This document shows, in pieces, positions 17,058 through 23,798 of a stretch of 64,000 nucleotides of DNA. The DNA lies in NCBI GenBank assembly GCA_016719385.1, contig JADJZA010000001.1, forward strand, positions 1,181,819 through 1,245,818, read 5' to 3'. Origin of the DNA: Candidatus Microthrix subdominans (GTDB lineage Bacteria; Actinomycetota; Acidimicrobiia; Acidimicrobiales; Microtrichaceae). The position numbers and the translations under genes were made by a program. The notes beneath the pieces are model-generated. The model had not been told where the DNA came from. It did not search any database and was given only the letters and a program-made list of their open reading frames with translations. Position 1 is the stretch's first letter. Each line of letters opens with the position of its first letter.

Positions 17058-17963
17058 TCAGCGGCGGCGGCCGAAGCGCAGGGTTGCAACGGTGGCGAAC
17101 ACCAGCGCTATCCCGGCGCTCCAGACCAGGCTGAGTGCCACCCAGTAGGTAGTGGTGTGGCCGATGCCGACCACGTCGGTGCCGCCAACCATCAGCGACC
17201 GCACTGCGTTGATGATGACCGAGATCGGCTGGTTGGCGGCGAAGGGCTGCATCCAGCCGGGCATCGACGACACCGGCACGTTGGCGCTGGAGATGAACGA
17301 GAAGGGGATGATGAGCATCGACATGCCTTGCGCGGCCTGGGCGTTGCCGGAGACGAGGCCGAGCACGATGAACACCCAGGCGAACGCACCTGAGGCGACG
17401 ATGATCAGGCCAAACCCGGCGAGCACTGCAAGCACCGATCCGTCGGGACGAAACCCGATGAGGAACCCGATGATGGCCGTCGTCAGCACTCCCCAGGAGA
17501 CCAGGCCGATGTCGGCCAGCGCCCGTCCGACCATGACGGCGGAGCGGGGCACGGGCAACGAGCGCATGCGGTCGTACACGCCGCTGGCCGAGTCCTCGGC
17601 CACGCCCGAGGCGGCGCCCATGCCCGTCCACAGGATCACGGTGACCAGGAACCCGGGAACGAGGAAGTTGACGTAGGAGAGGTCCCCGCCGGTGGAGATT
17701 GCGCCGCCGAATACGTAGCGGAACATGAACAGAAACATGGCGCCCTGGACGGTGCTCATGACGAGCACCTGCGGGGTGCGGAAGAACTGCAGCACGGTGC
17801 GTCGGGCCGACTCCATCGAGGTCACGACAAATCCGGCACCGGTCGTCGCCGGTCGGTCGGCCCGCGGACGGGCGAGGTCGGCCGTGCTGTTCGGTGTCGT
17901 GCGGGTGGGGGATGTGCCACCTGGGGATGTGCCTGTTGGGGATGTATTGGTGTCGACGGTCAT
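17058..17963 (-). CDS. ABC-2 type transporter permease (DrrB-like)
   Basis: A 301-residue ABC-2 permease with six predicted membrane segments. The first 45 residues are a Thr/Ser/Pro-rich cytoplasmic tail with repeats of TSPTGTSPGGTS type. The family pattern follows: TVLQFFRTPQVLVMSTVQGAMFLFMFRYVFGGAI, then a cytoplasmic loop VYDRMRSLPVPRSAVMVGRALAD (coupling helix), and the extracellular motif FSFISSANVPVSSMPGWMQPFAANQPIS that marks DrrB-like drug and lipid exporters. The start ATG overlaps the ATPase stop (ATGA), so the pair is co-translated. Substrate unknown; drug, glycolipid or polyketide-type export are typical for the subfamily. Confidence 0.88.
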   Translation of the reverse strand: MTVDTNTSPTGTSPGGTSPTRTTPNSTADLARPRADRPATTGAGFVVTSMESARRTVLQFFRTPQVLVMSTVQGAMFLFMFRYVFGGAISTGGDLSYVNFLVPGFLVTVILWTGMGAASGVAEDSASGVYDRMRSLPVPRSAVMVGRALADIGLVSWGVLTTAIIGFLIGFRPDGSVLAVLAGFGLIIVASGAFAWVFIVLGLVSGNAQAAQGMSMLIIPFSFISSANVPVSSMPGWMQPFAANQPISVIINAVRSLMVGGTDVVGIGHTTTYWVALSLVWSAGIALVFATVATLRFGRRR

Positions 17964-18928
17964 GCCGCTGCTCCCTCGGTCGTTGGGGTCTCGGATGCTG
18001 GTTGCCCGGTCATTCCGAGGAACACCTCGTCCAGGGTGGGACGCCGCTTGGCGATGTCGTCCAGATCGATGCCGCTGTCGGTGACGGCCCGAACGATCGC
18101 CGCAAACTGTGCTGCGTCGTCGATGGCGGCGGTCACCTCGAGCGATTCCTGCTCGACGTGGACATCGTGGTCGATCACCGACTGAACGATGGCGGCCACC
18201 GCCGCCAGGTCCTCCTGGCGGGCCGGGTGGATCTCGATCACGTCGCGGCCCGAGCGGCTCTTCAGTTCGTTGGGCGTGCCCGAAGCAATCACCTTGCCGT
18301 GGTCGATGATGATCACGTCGCGTGCCAGGTGGTCGGCCTCCTCCAGGTACTGCGTGGTCAGCAGCACGTCGGTGCCGCCGGCCACCAGCTGGCGGATCGC
18401 CTCCCACAGCTCCAGGCGGCTGCCGGGGTCCAGCCCGGTGGTCGGCTCGTCCAACAGCAGCAGCCGTGGGTTGCCCACCAGGCTGGCGCCCAGGTCCAGC
18501 CGGCGGCGCATGCCGCCCGAGTAGGTGCGGACCAACCGGTCGGCGGCATCGCTCAGGCCCAGCTTGGCCAGGACGTCGTCGGCAGCCGATCGGGCGTCGC
18601 TGCGGTTGAGCCCGAACAGGCGGCCGATTTGCTGAACGTTTTCCCGGCCGGTCATCGCCGGTTCGACCGACGCATACTGTCCGGCCAGGCCCAGGATGGG
18701 CCGCACCCGCTGGGGGTGAGCCACGGCGTCGATGCCGCCGACCAGCAGCGTGCCCGAGTCGGGCTTCACCAGGGTGGCCACCGCCGAGATGAAGGTGGTC
18801 TTGCCGGCGCCGTTGGGTCCGAGCAGGGCCGTCAGGCAGCCGCTCTGGGCGACCAGGTCGATGCCGTCCATGGCGGTGGTGTCGCCATAGGTCTTGCGAA
18901 GCCCCGTGGCCTCGATGATTGCGGTCAT
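17960..18928 (-). CDS. ABC transporter ATP-binding protein (DrrA-like)
   Basis: A 322-residue ATPase that energises the permease encoded just downstream. Walker A is LLGPNGAGKTT, the signature is YSGGMRRRLDLG, Walker B is LLLLDEPTTGLDP, and the switch His is replaced by Gln in LLTTQYLEEADHLA, as is common in DrrA-type exporters. The C-terminal 80 residues form the DrrA-type accessory domain ending with RRPTLDEVFLGMTG. ATG 18928 is the natural start (MTAIIEATGLRKTYG). Its promoter region (18929-19088) is shared with the divergent thiolase gene and holds the AGAACGTGTTCT dyad. Confidence 0.92.
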   Translation of the reverse strand: MTAIIEATGLRKTYGDTTAMDGIDLVAQSGCLTALLGPNGAGKTTFISAVATLVKPDSGTLLVGGIDAVAHPQRVRPILGLAGQYASVEPAMTGRENVQQIGRLFGLNRSDARSAADDVLAKLGLSDAADRLVRTYSGGMRRRLDLGASLVGNPRLLLLDEPTTGLDPGSRLELWEAIRQLVAGGTDVLLTTQYLEEADHLARDVIIIDHGKVIASGTPNELKSRSGRDVIEIHPARQEDLAAVAAIVQSVIDHDVHVEQESLEVTAAIDDAAQFAAIVRAVTDSGIDLDDIAKRRPTLDEVFLGMTGQPASETPTTEGAAA

Positions 18929-19047
18929 GGTGTTGCCGGTTTCTGTTGTCGGGAGGGGCTGTTCGTCGTTGGGCCCGGTTGATGGACGGATCGCGTCGTC
19001 GGAAATCATCGCGCCGATCGGTGACAACGTCGGGTCGCACCGAAACG

Positions 19048-19082
19048 AGAACGTGTTCTTGTTTTGGGCTGACGGGTAGGCT
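19048..19082 (+). promoter_or_regulatory. thiolase promoter with KstR/TetR-like operator
   Basis: AGAACGTGTTCT (19048-19059) is a perfect 12-bp inverted repeat. Its AAC-nn-GTT core is that of operators bound by KstR-type TetR repressors of lipid and sterol catabolism (TnnAACnnGTTnnA), although the two outermost bases differ. It covers the expected -35 position for the -10 box TAGGCT (19077-19082), which ends 6 nt before the ATG. Repression by an acyl-CoA-responsive regulator is a fair inference. The regulator is not in this window. Confidence 0.6.
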
Positions 19083-19088
19083 GCGCCG

Positions 19089-20246
19089 ATGGCTGACGTC
19101 GTAATCGCAAGCGCTGTTCGTACCCCCATCGCAACCGCCTACAAGGGCTCGCTGGTGGGAACCTCCGCGTTGGAGCTGTCCCAGGTGGCGGTCGGGGCCG
19201 CTCTGGAACGCTCCGGTGTTCCCGGCGAGGCGATCGAGGACCTGGTGATGGGGGAGTCGATGCAGGGTGGCGGCAACATCGCCCGCTACACCGCCATCGA
19301 GCTGGGGCTCGACAACGTGCCGGGCGCCGCGATCCAGCGCTGGTGTGCCTCGGGGATGTCGGCGGTGAACTACCTGGCGGCCAACATCGCTGCCGGCATG
19401 GTCGAGTGCGGCATCGCGGGCGGCGTCGAGTCCATGTCGACCGCCCCCGCCACGATGAAGCCCGGCCCGGACGGGGTCCAGGCGCCGTGGTTCCCTGCGG
19501 CCCATCCCGAGACCGACATCACGCCGGCGATGAACATGGCGATGACCGTGGGCGAGAACACCGCCCGCATCGCCGGCGTCACCCGCGAGCAGGCAGACGA
19601 GTGGGCGTTCCACTCCCACCAGCGGGCGATCGCCGCCATCGACAACGGCTACTTCGATGCCGAACTGGTGAGTGTACCGCTGGGCGACGGCGCCGAGTTC
19701 AGCGTCGACGAGCATCCCCGGCGCACTTCCTCGCTGGAGAAGCTGGCCTCGCTTCCCGTGATCAACCCGATGCTCGAAGGGGCGATCGTCACCCCCGGCA
19801 ACAGCTCCGGCCTTAACGACGCCGCCGCAGCGATGGTGCTGTGCAGCCGGGAGTTCGCCGAAAGCCACGGCCTGACGCCGTTGGCGATCGTCCGCTCGTG
19901 GGCCTCGGTGGCCGACACCGTGGAGCGCAACGGTCTCGCGCCCACGCTGGCGGTACCCAAGGCGCTCAAGCTGGCCGGCATCGGCATCGAGGACATCGAC
20001 GCCATCGAGATCAACGAGGCGTTCTCGTCGATGGCGGTCGCCTCCGCCCGGGAGCTGGGCCTCGACGACGAGATCACCAACCAGGTGGGCTCGGGCTGTT
20101 CGCTTGGCCACCCGGTCGCCTGCACCGGTGCCCGCATGCTCGTCACGATGGCGCACCAGTTGGCCCGCACCGACAAGCAGTGGGGCGTTGCCACGATGTG
20201 TGCCGCCGGCGGCATGGGCGCAGCGACGGTGATCGAGCGGGTCTGA
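19089..20246 (+). CDS. thiolase family protein (acetyl-CoA acyltransferase)
   Basis: A 385-residue thiolase, normal length. Thiolases either cleave 3-ketoacyl-CoA with CoA (beta-oxidation) or condense two acetyl-CoA. Catalytic Cys86 lies in QRWCASGMSA, the second active-site region is NEAFSSMA, the His is in GSGCSLGHPVACTGAR, and the C-terminal Cys is in MCAAGGMGAATVIE. The GHP motif is preceded by CSL rather than the common AIAL, and CAAGGMG replaces the usual CGGGG-like string, so it belongs to a divergent actinobacterial subgroup. No other fatty-acid gene is adjacent. The KstR-like dyad in its promoter supports a degradative role; the exact substrate is uncertain. Confidence 0.85.
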   Translation: MADVVIASAVRTPIATAYKGSLVGTSALELSQVAVGAALERSGVPGEAIEDLVMGESMQGGGNIARYTAIELGLDNVPGAAIQRWCASGMSAVNYLAANIAAGMVECGIAGGVESMSTAPATMKPGPDGVQAPWFPAAHPETDITPAMNMAMTVGENTARIAGVTREQADEWAFHSHQRAIAAIDNGYFDAELVSVPLGDGAEFSVDEHPRRTSSLEKLASLPVINPMLEGAIVTPGNSSGLNDAAAAMVLCSREFAESHGLTPLAIVRSWASVADTVERNGLAPTLAVPKALKLAGIGIEDIDAIEINEAFSSMAVASARELGLDDEITNQVGSGCSLGHPVACTGARMLVTMAHQLARTDKQWGVATMCAAGGMGAATVIERV

Positions 20247-20302
20247 CCGCTCGGGTCGCCGGCCGCCCACCCGACCGTGACGCAGCCCGGGCCGGTCTGC
20301 GC

Positions 20303-20332
20303 TTGGTCCGGAGGCCCGACGACCGCTACCAT
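20303..20332 (+). promoter_or_regulatory. putative dedicated rplS promoter
   Basis: TTGGTC (20303-20308) and TACCAT (20327-20332) are 18 bp apart and resemble a vegetative promoter. The -10 ends 99 nt before the rplS ATG, leaving a leader of roughly 90 nt. A separate promoter is expected because rplS is not in its usual trmD operon here. Confidence 0.5.
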
Positions 20333-20378
20333 TTCCCGGTTCCCCGTTCGCCTGACCGCGGCGCTCGTTGCGAACCCC

Positions 20379-20397
20379 CGAGCCACTCCGTGGCTCG
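20379..20397 (+). promoter_or_regulatory. leader hairpin upstream of rplS
   Basis: CGAGCCAC and GTGGCTCG form a perfect 8-bp stem with a TCC triloop, ending 34 nt before the rplS ATG. No T-tract follows, so it is more likely a structured leader than a terminator. Protein-binding L19 leaders are known in other phyla; whether this is an autoregulatory site is speculation. Confidence 0.45.
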
Positions 20398-20431
20398 CCC
20401 GTCGCCACGCCGCAATCCTCCGGAGCTCATT

Positions 20432-20776
20432 ATGAAGGCCACCGATTTCATCGACGCCGGTACCGTCCGAGACGACCTGCCGGATTTTGCCGTCGGCGAC
20501 AACGTGAAGGTTCACGTGAAGGTGGTTGAGGGTCAGAAGGAGCGCATCCAGGTGTTCCAGGGCTCGGTGATTCGTCGTGAGCACGGCGGGGTGCACGAGA
20601 CCTTCACCGTCCGCAAGGTGTCCTACGGCGTCGGCGTCGAGCGCATCTGGCCGGTGCACTGCCCGACGATCGATCACCTCGAGGTGGTCAGCCGCGGCGA
20701 CGTGCGCAGGGCCAAGCTGTACTACCTGCGCGATCGGGTGGGTAAGCGGGCCAAGATCCGCGAACTGCGCAACTGA
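20432..20776 (+). CDS. rplS: 50S ribosomal protein L19
   Basis: A 114-residue bL19, typical length. It sits at the 30S-50S interface of the ribosome and contacts bridge B8. Hallmark segments are VGDNVKVHVKVVEGQKERIQVFQGSVI, the FTVRKVSYGVGVERIWPVHCPTID stretch and the C-terminal RRAKLYYLRDRVGKRAKIREL. ATG 20432 has CGGAG at a good distance. The gene is isolated from trmD, rimM and rpsP by about 20 kb, with the thiolase gene directly upstream in the same orientation but 185 bp away. Confidence 0.97.
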   Translation: MKATDFIDAGTVRDDLPDFAVGDNVKVHVKVVEGQKERIQVFQGSVIRREHGGVHETFTVRKVSYGVGVERIWPVHCPTIDHLEVVSRGDVRRAKLYYLRDRVGKRAKIRELRN

Positions 20777-20804
20777 TACCTCGTACCTGACGTCGGCAAC
20801 CCGG

Positions 20805-20823
20805 CCTCGGCGATCCGCTGAGG
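20805..20823 (+). terminator. hairpin downstream of rplS
   Basis: CCTCGGCG and CGCTGAGG form an 8-bp stem with one G-U pair and a 3-nt loop, 28 nt after the rplS stop. There is no T-tract, so termination is only suggested. Confidence 0.35.
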
Positions 20824-20906
20824 CTCGCGTCTTCAGTTTGCGGGCTGCACTCCCCGGGGTGCGCGCACCATGTCGGCCGGTGGTCAGAGTCGCCCATGCT
20901 GGGGTG

Positions 20907-21329
20907 ATGCCCCGCAGCGACGTGTCACCCTCTGGCGGTCATCCCGTCGGGCAGTCTTCCGATGTGCAGCCCGCCGCCAAGACGGTCGATCGATCTCGTC
21001 AAGCGCTCGGCGCCTGGGGCGAGGCCAGGGTGGCTCGCTGGTACGAGGCCCGCGGCTATGAGGTGCTCGATCGCAACTGGCGCTGCGCCCGAGGCGAGAT
21101 CGACCTGGTGGTCGGTCGCCCGGGCGAGGTGGCGATCGTCGAGGTGAAGACCCGCACCAGCGATCGCTTCGGTGTGCCGGCGTTGGCGGTGGGCTACGCC
21201 AAGCAGGCGCGGCTACGTCGTCTCGGTGCGGCCTGGCTGGTCGAACACGGCGGAGGGCTCGGTCGGGTGCGCTTCGACGTGGCCTCGGTGCTGGCGGGCG
21301 AGGTCTCGGTCATCGAGAGCGCGTTCTGA
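20907..21329 (+). CDS. yraN: YraN/UPF0102 family protein
   Basis: A 140-residue UPF0102 protein with a predicted endonuclease-like fold. The conserved core reads GAWGEARVARWYEARGYEVLDRNWRCARGEIDLVV, then VAIVEVKTRTSDRFG; the Glu-Ile-Asp and Val-Glu-Val-Lys residues correspond to the PD-(D/E)XK-type active site. The start ATG 20907 gives an N-terminal extension of about 30 residues with no family match, so a later start is possible. yraN commonly lies between rplS and comM/dprA in actinobacteria, as here, though lepB and rnhB, often found between them, are absent. Function is unproven; a link to DNA uptake or recombination genes is suggested only by neighbours. Confidence 0.85.
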   Translation: MPRSDVSPSGGHPVGQSSDVQPAAKTVDRSRQALGAWGEARVARWYEARGYEVLDRNWRCARGEIDLVVGRPGEVAIVEVKTRTSDRFGVPALAVGYAKQARLRRLGAAWLVEHGGGLGRVRFDVASVLAGEVSVIESAF

Positions 21330-21335
21330 TGGCGG

Positions 21336-21372
21336 TTGACAGGTTTGGTGGTAGGCGCATACTTAGGCGCAT
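21336..21372 (+). promoter_or_regulatory. promoter and direct-repeat operator of the vapBC-like operon
   Basis: TTGACA (21336-21341) and CATACT (21358-21363) are 16 bp apart. Two perfect copies of TAGGCGCAT (21352-21360 and 21364-21372) lie 12 bp apart over the -10 and the start codon. Ribbon-helix-helix antitoxins usually bind such direct repeats to autoregulate. With a transcription start about 7 nt after the -10, the mRNA would begin at or next to the ATG at 21371. Confidence 0.65.
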
Positions 21373-21619
21373 GCCCCGGATTCAGCTGTACCTGCCTGAC
21401 GATCTGTATCAGCAAGTGAAGGAGTATGACCTGCCGGCATCGAAGCTGTTCCAGAACGCGGTGCGGGAGGAACTCGACCGGAGGGACAAGGTGGCTGCGC
21501 TCGAGGTCTACCTCGATGAACTCCGGGCGGAGGTGGGGGAGCCGTCCACCGAGGACTGGGCCTGGGCCGAGGAGATCGTCGATCGGATCGACCTGCACCT
21601 CAGCAAATCCGATGGCTAG
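21371..21619 (+). CDS. ribbon-helix-helix antitoxin (VapB-like)
   Basis: An 82-residue protein. PRIQLYLPDDLYQQVKEYDLPASKLFQNAVREEL is a ribbon-helix-helix DNA-binding unit (strand, then two helices), followed by an acidic tail (VGEPSTEDWAWAEEIVDRIDLHL) suited to binding a toxin. ATG 21371 is chosen over the upstream ATG at 21329 because the promoter -10 lies between them. The stop lies inside the toxin gene (8-nt overlap), typical of toxin-antitoxin operons. It should neutralise the PIN toxin and repress its own promoter through the TAGGCGCAT repeats. Confidence 0.78.
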   Translation: MPRIQLYLPDDLYQQVKEYDLPASKLFQNAVREELDRRDKVAALEVYLDELRAEVGEPSTEDWAWAEEIVDRIDLHLSKSDG

Positions 21620-22004
21620 CCGCATCGCAGTGCTGGACAGTGGTGGCCTCACGCTGCTCGCAACGCGGTCGGTGAGGAGCTTGGCTGTGGCTGTTCTGCT
21701 CGAGCGTCGTGGTCACTGGCCACCGGTCGTCTCGACGATGACGATGGTCGAGGCGCTCCAAGGACGACCCGGGCCCGATGCGCCGACCAACCAGTTTTTG
21801 AAGTCGTGTCGAATCGAGCCGGTCGTCTCCGAGAGACTGGCCCGACGGGCGGCTCGGCTCCGAACCTCGGCTGGTCGAGGCTCCGCCGTCGACGCGCTGA
21901 TCGTGGCTCTGGCGGAACCGGGCGGAGTCGTCGTCACCGGGGACAGCAGCGACATCTGCGCGCTGGCTGAGCGGGCAGATGACGTCTATGTCGAGGCGGT
22001 CTGA
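21612..22004 (+). CDS. PIN-domain toxin (VapC-like ribonuclease)
   Basis: A 130-residue PIN protein, the usual VapC size. Acidic residues expected at the metal site are visible in VLDSGG (first Asp), MVEALQG (Glu), AVDALIVALA (Asp) and VVTGDSSD (Asp). VapC toxins are Mg2+-dependent RNases that cut tRNA or rRNA sites. The gene overlaps the antitoxin by 8 nt. The N-terminal VLDSGGLTLLA, with Gly-Gly after the Asp, resembles the actinobacterial subgroup paired with RHH antitoxins. Target RNA cannot be predicted. Confidence 0.78.
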   Translation: MASRIAVLDSGGLTLLATRSVRSLAVAVLLERRGHWPPVVSTMTMVEALQGRPGPDAPTNQFLKSCRIEPVVSERLARRAARLRTSAGRGSAVDALIVALAEPGGVVVTGDSSDICALAERADDVYVEAV

Positions 22005-22006
22005 GG

Positions 22007-23209
22007 ATGCACCGAACTACCGTCGCTGCGATGGAACGGCGTTGGAGGCTCGGCATTCGTGCGCTCGCCGTGCTCGTTGGGCTCACGCTTCTGGCTGCGG
22101 GTTGCGGCGGGGGCGATGAGGACTCGACACCCGAGCCGAAACCGATCTCGGTCGAGCCCAACGACGGGCCGACCGTGGCCGGCGACTCCGAATTTCTGGT
22201 CTCGACCGGGAAGCCCGGGCGGCCCACGCACCTGGTCAAAGTCGGTGTCGACGGTCAGCTCGACTGGCCCGAGGACGGCGCCATGATCGGTGGCACTCAG
22301 CTGGACGACGGCAGCTGGTTCGTCCTCAACTCCTCGTGCCAGGGAACGTCAGGGGTCTGCGGCGACGTCGGTGGCATCGTCCTGAGCCCGGAAGGTCGGG
22401 TGGAGGCGACGGGGGAGCTGTGGGACGAGCCGGGCACCTACGAGGTGGTGGGTTCGAGTGGGTCGCTGGTGCTGGTCTCGGTGCGCACCGACGCGGCGGT
22501 CACCGCCTACTGGGTTGATGCCACGACGGTCGAGGAGGTCGATCAGGCCTTTCGTTCGGCACCCTATGACGCAGCGGCCATCCGAGACGCCGCCGAGGCC
22601 GCCGGTGGGGAGGCCGAGTACGACACCCCTCGATTTCGGTTCTGCGCCGGTGACGATGCCGCCTACGTGATGTCCTCGCCGGAACATCGCGGGTCGGCCG
22701 AGCCCGCGTCGCGCACGGTCGAGGTGATGCCCAGCCCCGCTGGGGCCAAGGCGGGCGACGTGGCCCGACTCTTTGAGCTGGACATCGACAGCTTCGACGC
22801 CCGACTGGTCGGCGCAGTGATGTGCGGTGATGGGCGACTGACCAATGTGGCCGTCGGGCCGAGCGAGGATGGAGGCAGCGAGGTGACGCTGGCCGAACTC
22901 GATACCGTGACCGGCGAAGCGGAGGAGCGGTCGGTGGTCACCTACGACACGCCGTTGGTCGACCTCTACGGCGGAGGCGACGATCGCGCGCTGCTCAGCG
23001 TCGCCGAGCTGGACCGGACGGATGCCGAAGCCGATGTCGAAGGGCCGAGCGAGGACCAACCGCCTTCCAAGCTGGTCGTGATCACCACCGTCGGTGAGGT
23101 GGTCGAGGTGGGCCCGCAGGCCCCGACCGGCCCGGCCTCGATCAGCCTGGACGGCACGATGGTGCTGCAGCCGGACGGCGACAGTGTGCAGGTGGACCGC
23201 ATCGGCTGA
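22007..23209 (+). CDS. hypothetical lipoprotein, possibly beta-propeller-like
   Basis: A 400-residue lipoprotein of unknown function. The signal peptide runs to lipobox LAAGC, with Cys33 lipidated, followed by the usual Gly/acidic linker. The mature part is acidic and rich in short strands alternating with Gly/Asp turns (for example GGTQLDDGSWFVLNSSC, GEVVEVGPQAPTGPASISLDGTMVL), which suggests a propeller or repeat-strand fold, but no family motif is recognised. It starts 2 nt after the PIN toxin stop, so it could be read through, although it is not part of known vapBC modules. A start at ATG 22031 is an alternative. Confidence 0.65.
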   Translation: MHRTTVAAMERRWRLGIRALAVLVGLTLLAAGCGGGDEDSTPEPKPISVEPNDGPTVAGDSEFLVSTGKPGRPTHLVKVGVDGQLDWPEDGAMIGGTQLDDGSWFVLNSSCQGTSGVCGDVGGIVLSPEGRVEATGELWDEPGTYEVVGSSGSLVLVSVRTDAAVTAYWVDATTVEEVDQAFRSAPYDAAAIRDAAEAAGGEAEYDTPRFRFCAGDDAAYVMSSPEHRGSAEPASRTVEVMPSPAGAKAGDVARLFELDIDSFDARLVGAVMCGDGRLTNVAVGPSEDGGSEVTLAELDTVTGEAEERSVVTYDTPLVDLYGGGDDRALLSVAELDRTDAEADVEGPSEDQPPSKLVVITTVGEVVEVGPQAPTGPASISLDGTMVLQPDGDSVQVDRIG

Positions 23210-23221
23210 GCGCCGGGCGGA

Positions 23222-23449
23222 TCAGCCGACCCGCACTCGCTTCTGCCAACAACCGTGGTGCCAGTGGCGGCGCAGGTCGGCAGCGCCGTAGGGGACGACC
23301 ACCACATGGCCCAGGCCCCGGGGCAGCTCGCGATGACACCATGGGCAGGTGTAGGCCTTGTTGGCCTGATACGGCTGGACGCGACGAACCTCGACGGCGC
23401 CGGGATCGAACGGATCGGGTGGCGCCGGTCGCCGCCGTCGAGCACTCAC
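23222..23449 (-). CDS. small zinc-ribbon-like protein
   Basis: A 75-residue protein with an evident metal site: YTCPWCHRELPRGLGHVVVVPY, then HWHHGCW, which gives Cys-Cys-His-His-Cys ligands. Small proteins of this pattern (often misnamed ATP/GTP-binding) are conserved through actinobacteria. GTG 23449 overlaps the stop of the upstream small membrane-protein gene (GTGA), indicating translational coupling. Function is unknown; nucleic-acid or protein binding is a guess based on the zinc ribbon. Confidence 0.7.
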   Translation of the reverse strand: MSARRRRPAPPDPFDPGAVEVRRVQPYQANKAYTCPWCHRELPRGLGHVVVVPYGAADLRRHWHHGCWQKRVRVG

Positions 23450-23556
23450 CCGAGGATGCCCCAGATCACCAGGCCGGCACAGACGATCAGCGCCACCGCC
23501 ACCAGCAGATAGTCGGCGGGCGTCTTGTCGGACTTGAGATGAGGATTGAATCCCAT
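23446..23556 (-). CDS. small single-pass membrane protein
   Basis: A 36-residue protein starting MGFNPHLKSDKTPADY, then a single hydrophobic helix LLVAVALIVCAGLVIWGILG to the C-terminus. Its stop overlaps the GTG of the zinc-ribbon gene, so the two are one operon. The basic/polar N-terminus should be cytoplasmic. No function is known, but similar short proteins with an FNPHLK start occur in other actinobacteria. It would be missed by most automatic length cut-offs. Confidence 0.65.
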   Translation of the reverse strand: MGFNPHLKSDKTPADYLLVAVALIVCAGLVIWGILG

Positions 23557-23610
23557 CGCACCAGTGTGCCCGAAGGGCGGCCCAGCCGGCAGTGCGCCCC
23601 GCTCGGCGGG

Positions 23611-23655
23611 TTCCTGCGGCGGGCCTTCCTGCGGCGGGCCTTCCTGCGGCGGGCG
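23611..23655. repeat. 15-bp tandem repeat, three copies
   Basis: TTCCTGCGGCGGGCC occurs at 23611, 23626 and, with a different last base, 23641. It lies upstream of comM and upstream of the divergent small-protein operon, in non-coding DNA. Replication slippage is the likely origin; copy number may vary between strains. Confidence 0.8.
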
Positions 23656-23798
23656 CTGCGGCGCAACGCGGGTCGCGCGGCCCGGCCGCCGGGGGTTCCC
23701 AGCGTCACCCATCGTTCGTAGGGTCAGTGCACGGCTCGCAGGTGGCCCACACCTCGCCACTCCATGACGAAACCTTCCCTGACGAAACTCGAGGCATC

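Noticed and set aside
17058..20408. 1,116-residue minus-strand protein covering the thiolase
   Set aside because: Only the last 301 residues are a permease; the rest is a shadow of the ABC ATPase and thiolase genes, caused by the high GC content.
23611..23655. Coding region carrying the 15-bp repeat
   Set aside because: The open frame before ATG 23799 is low complexity and the ComM family begins at 23799.
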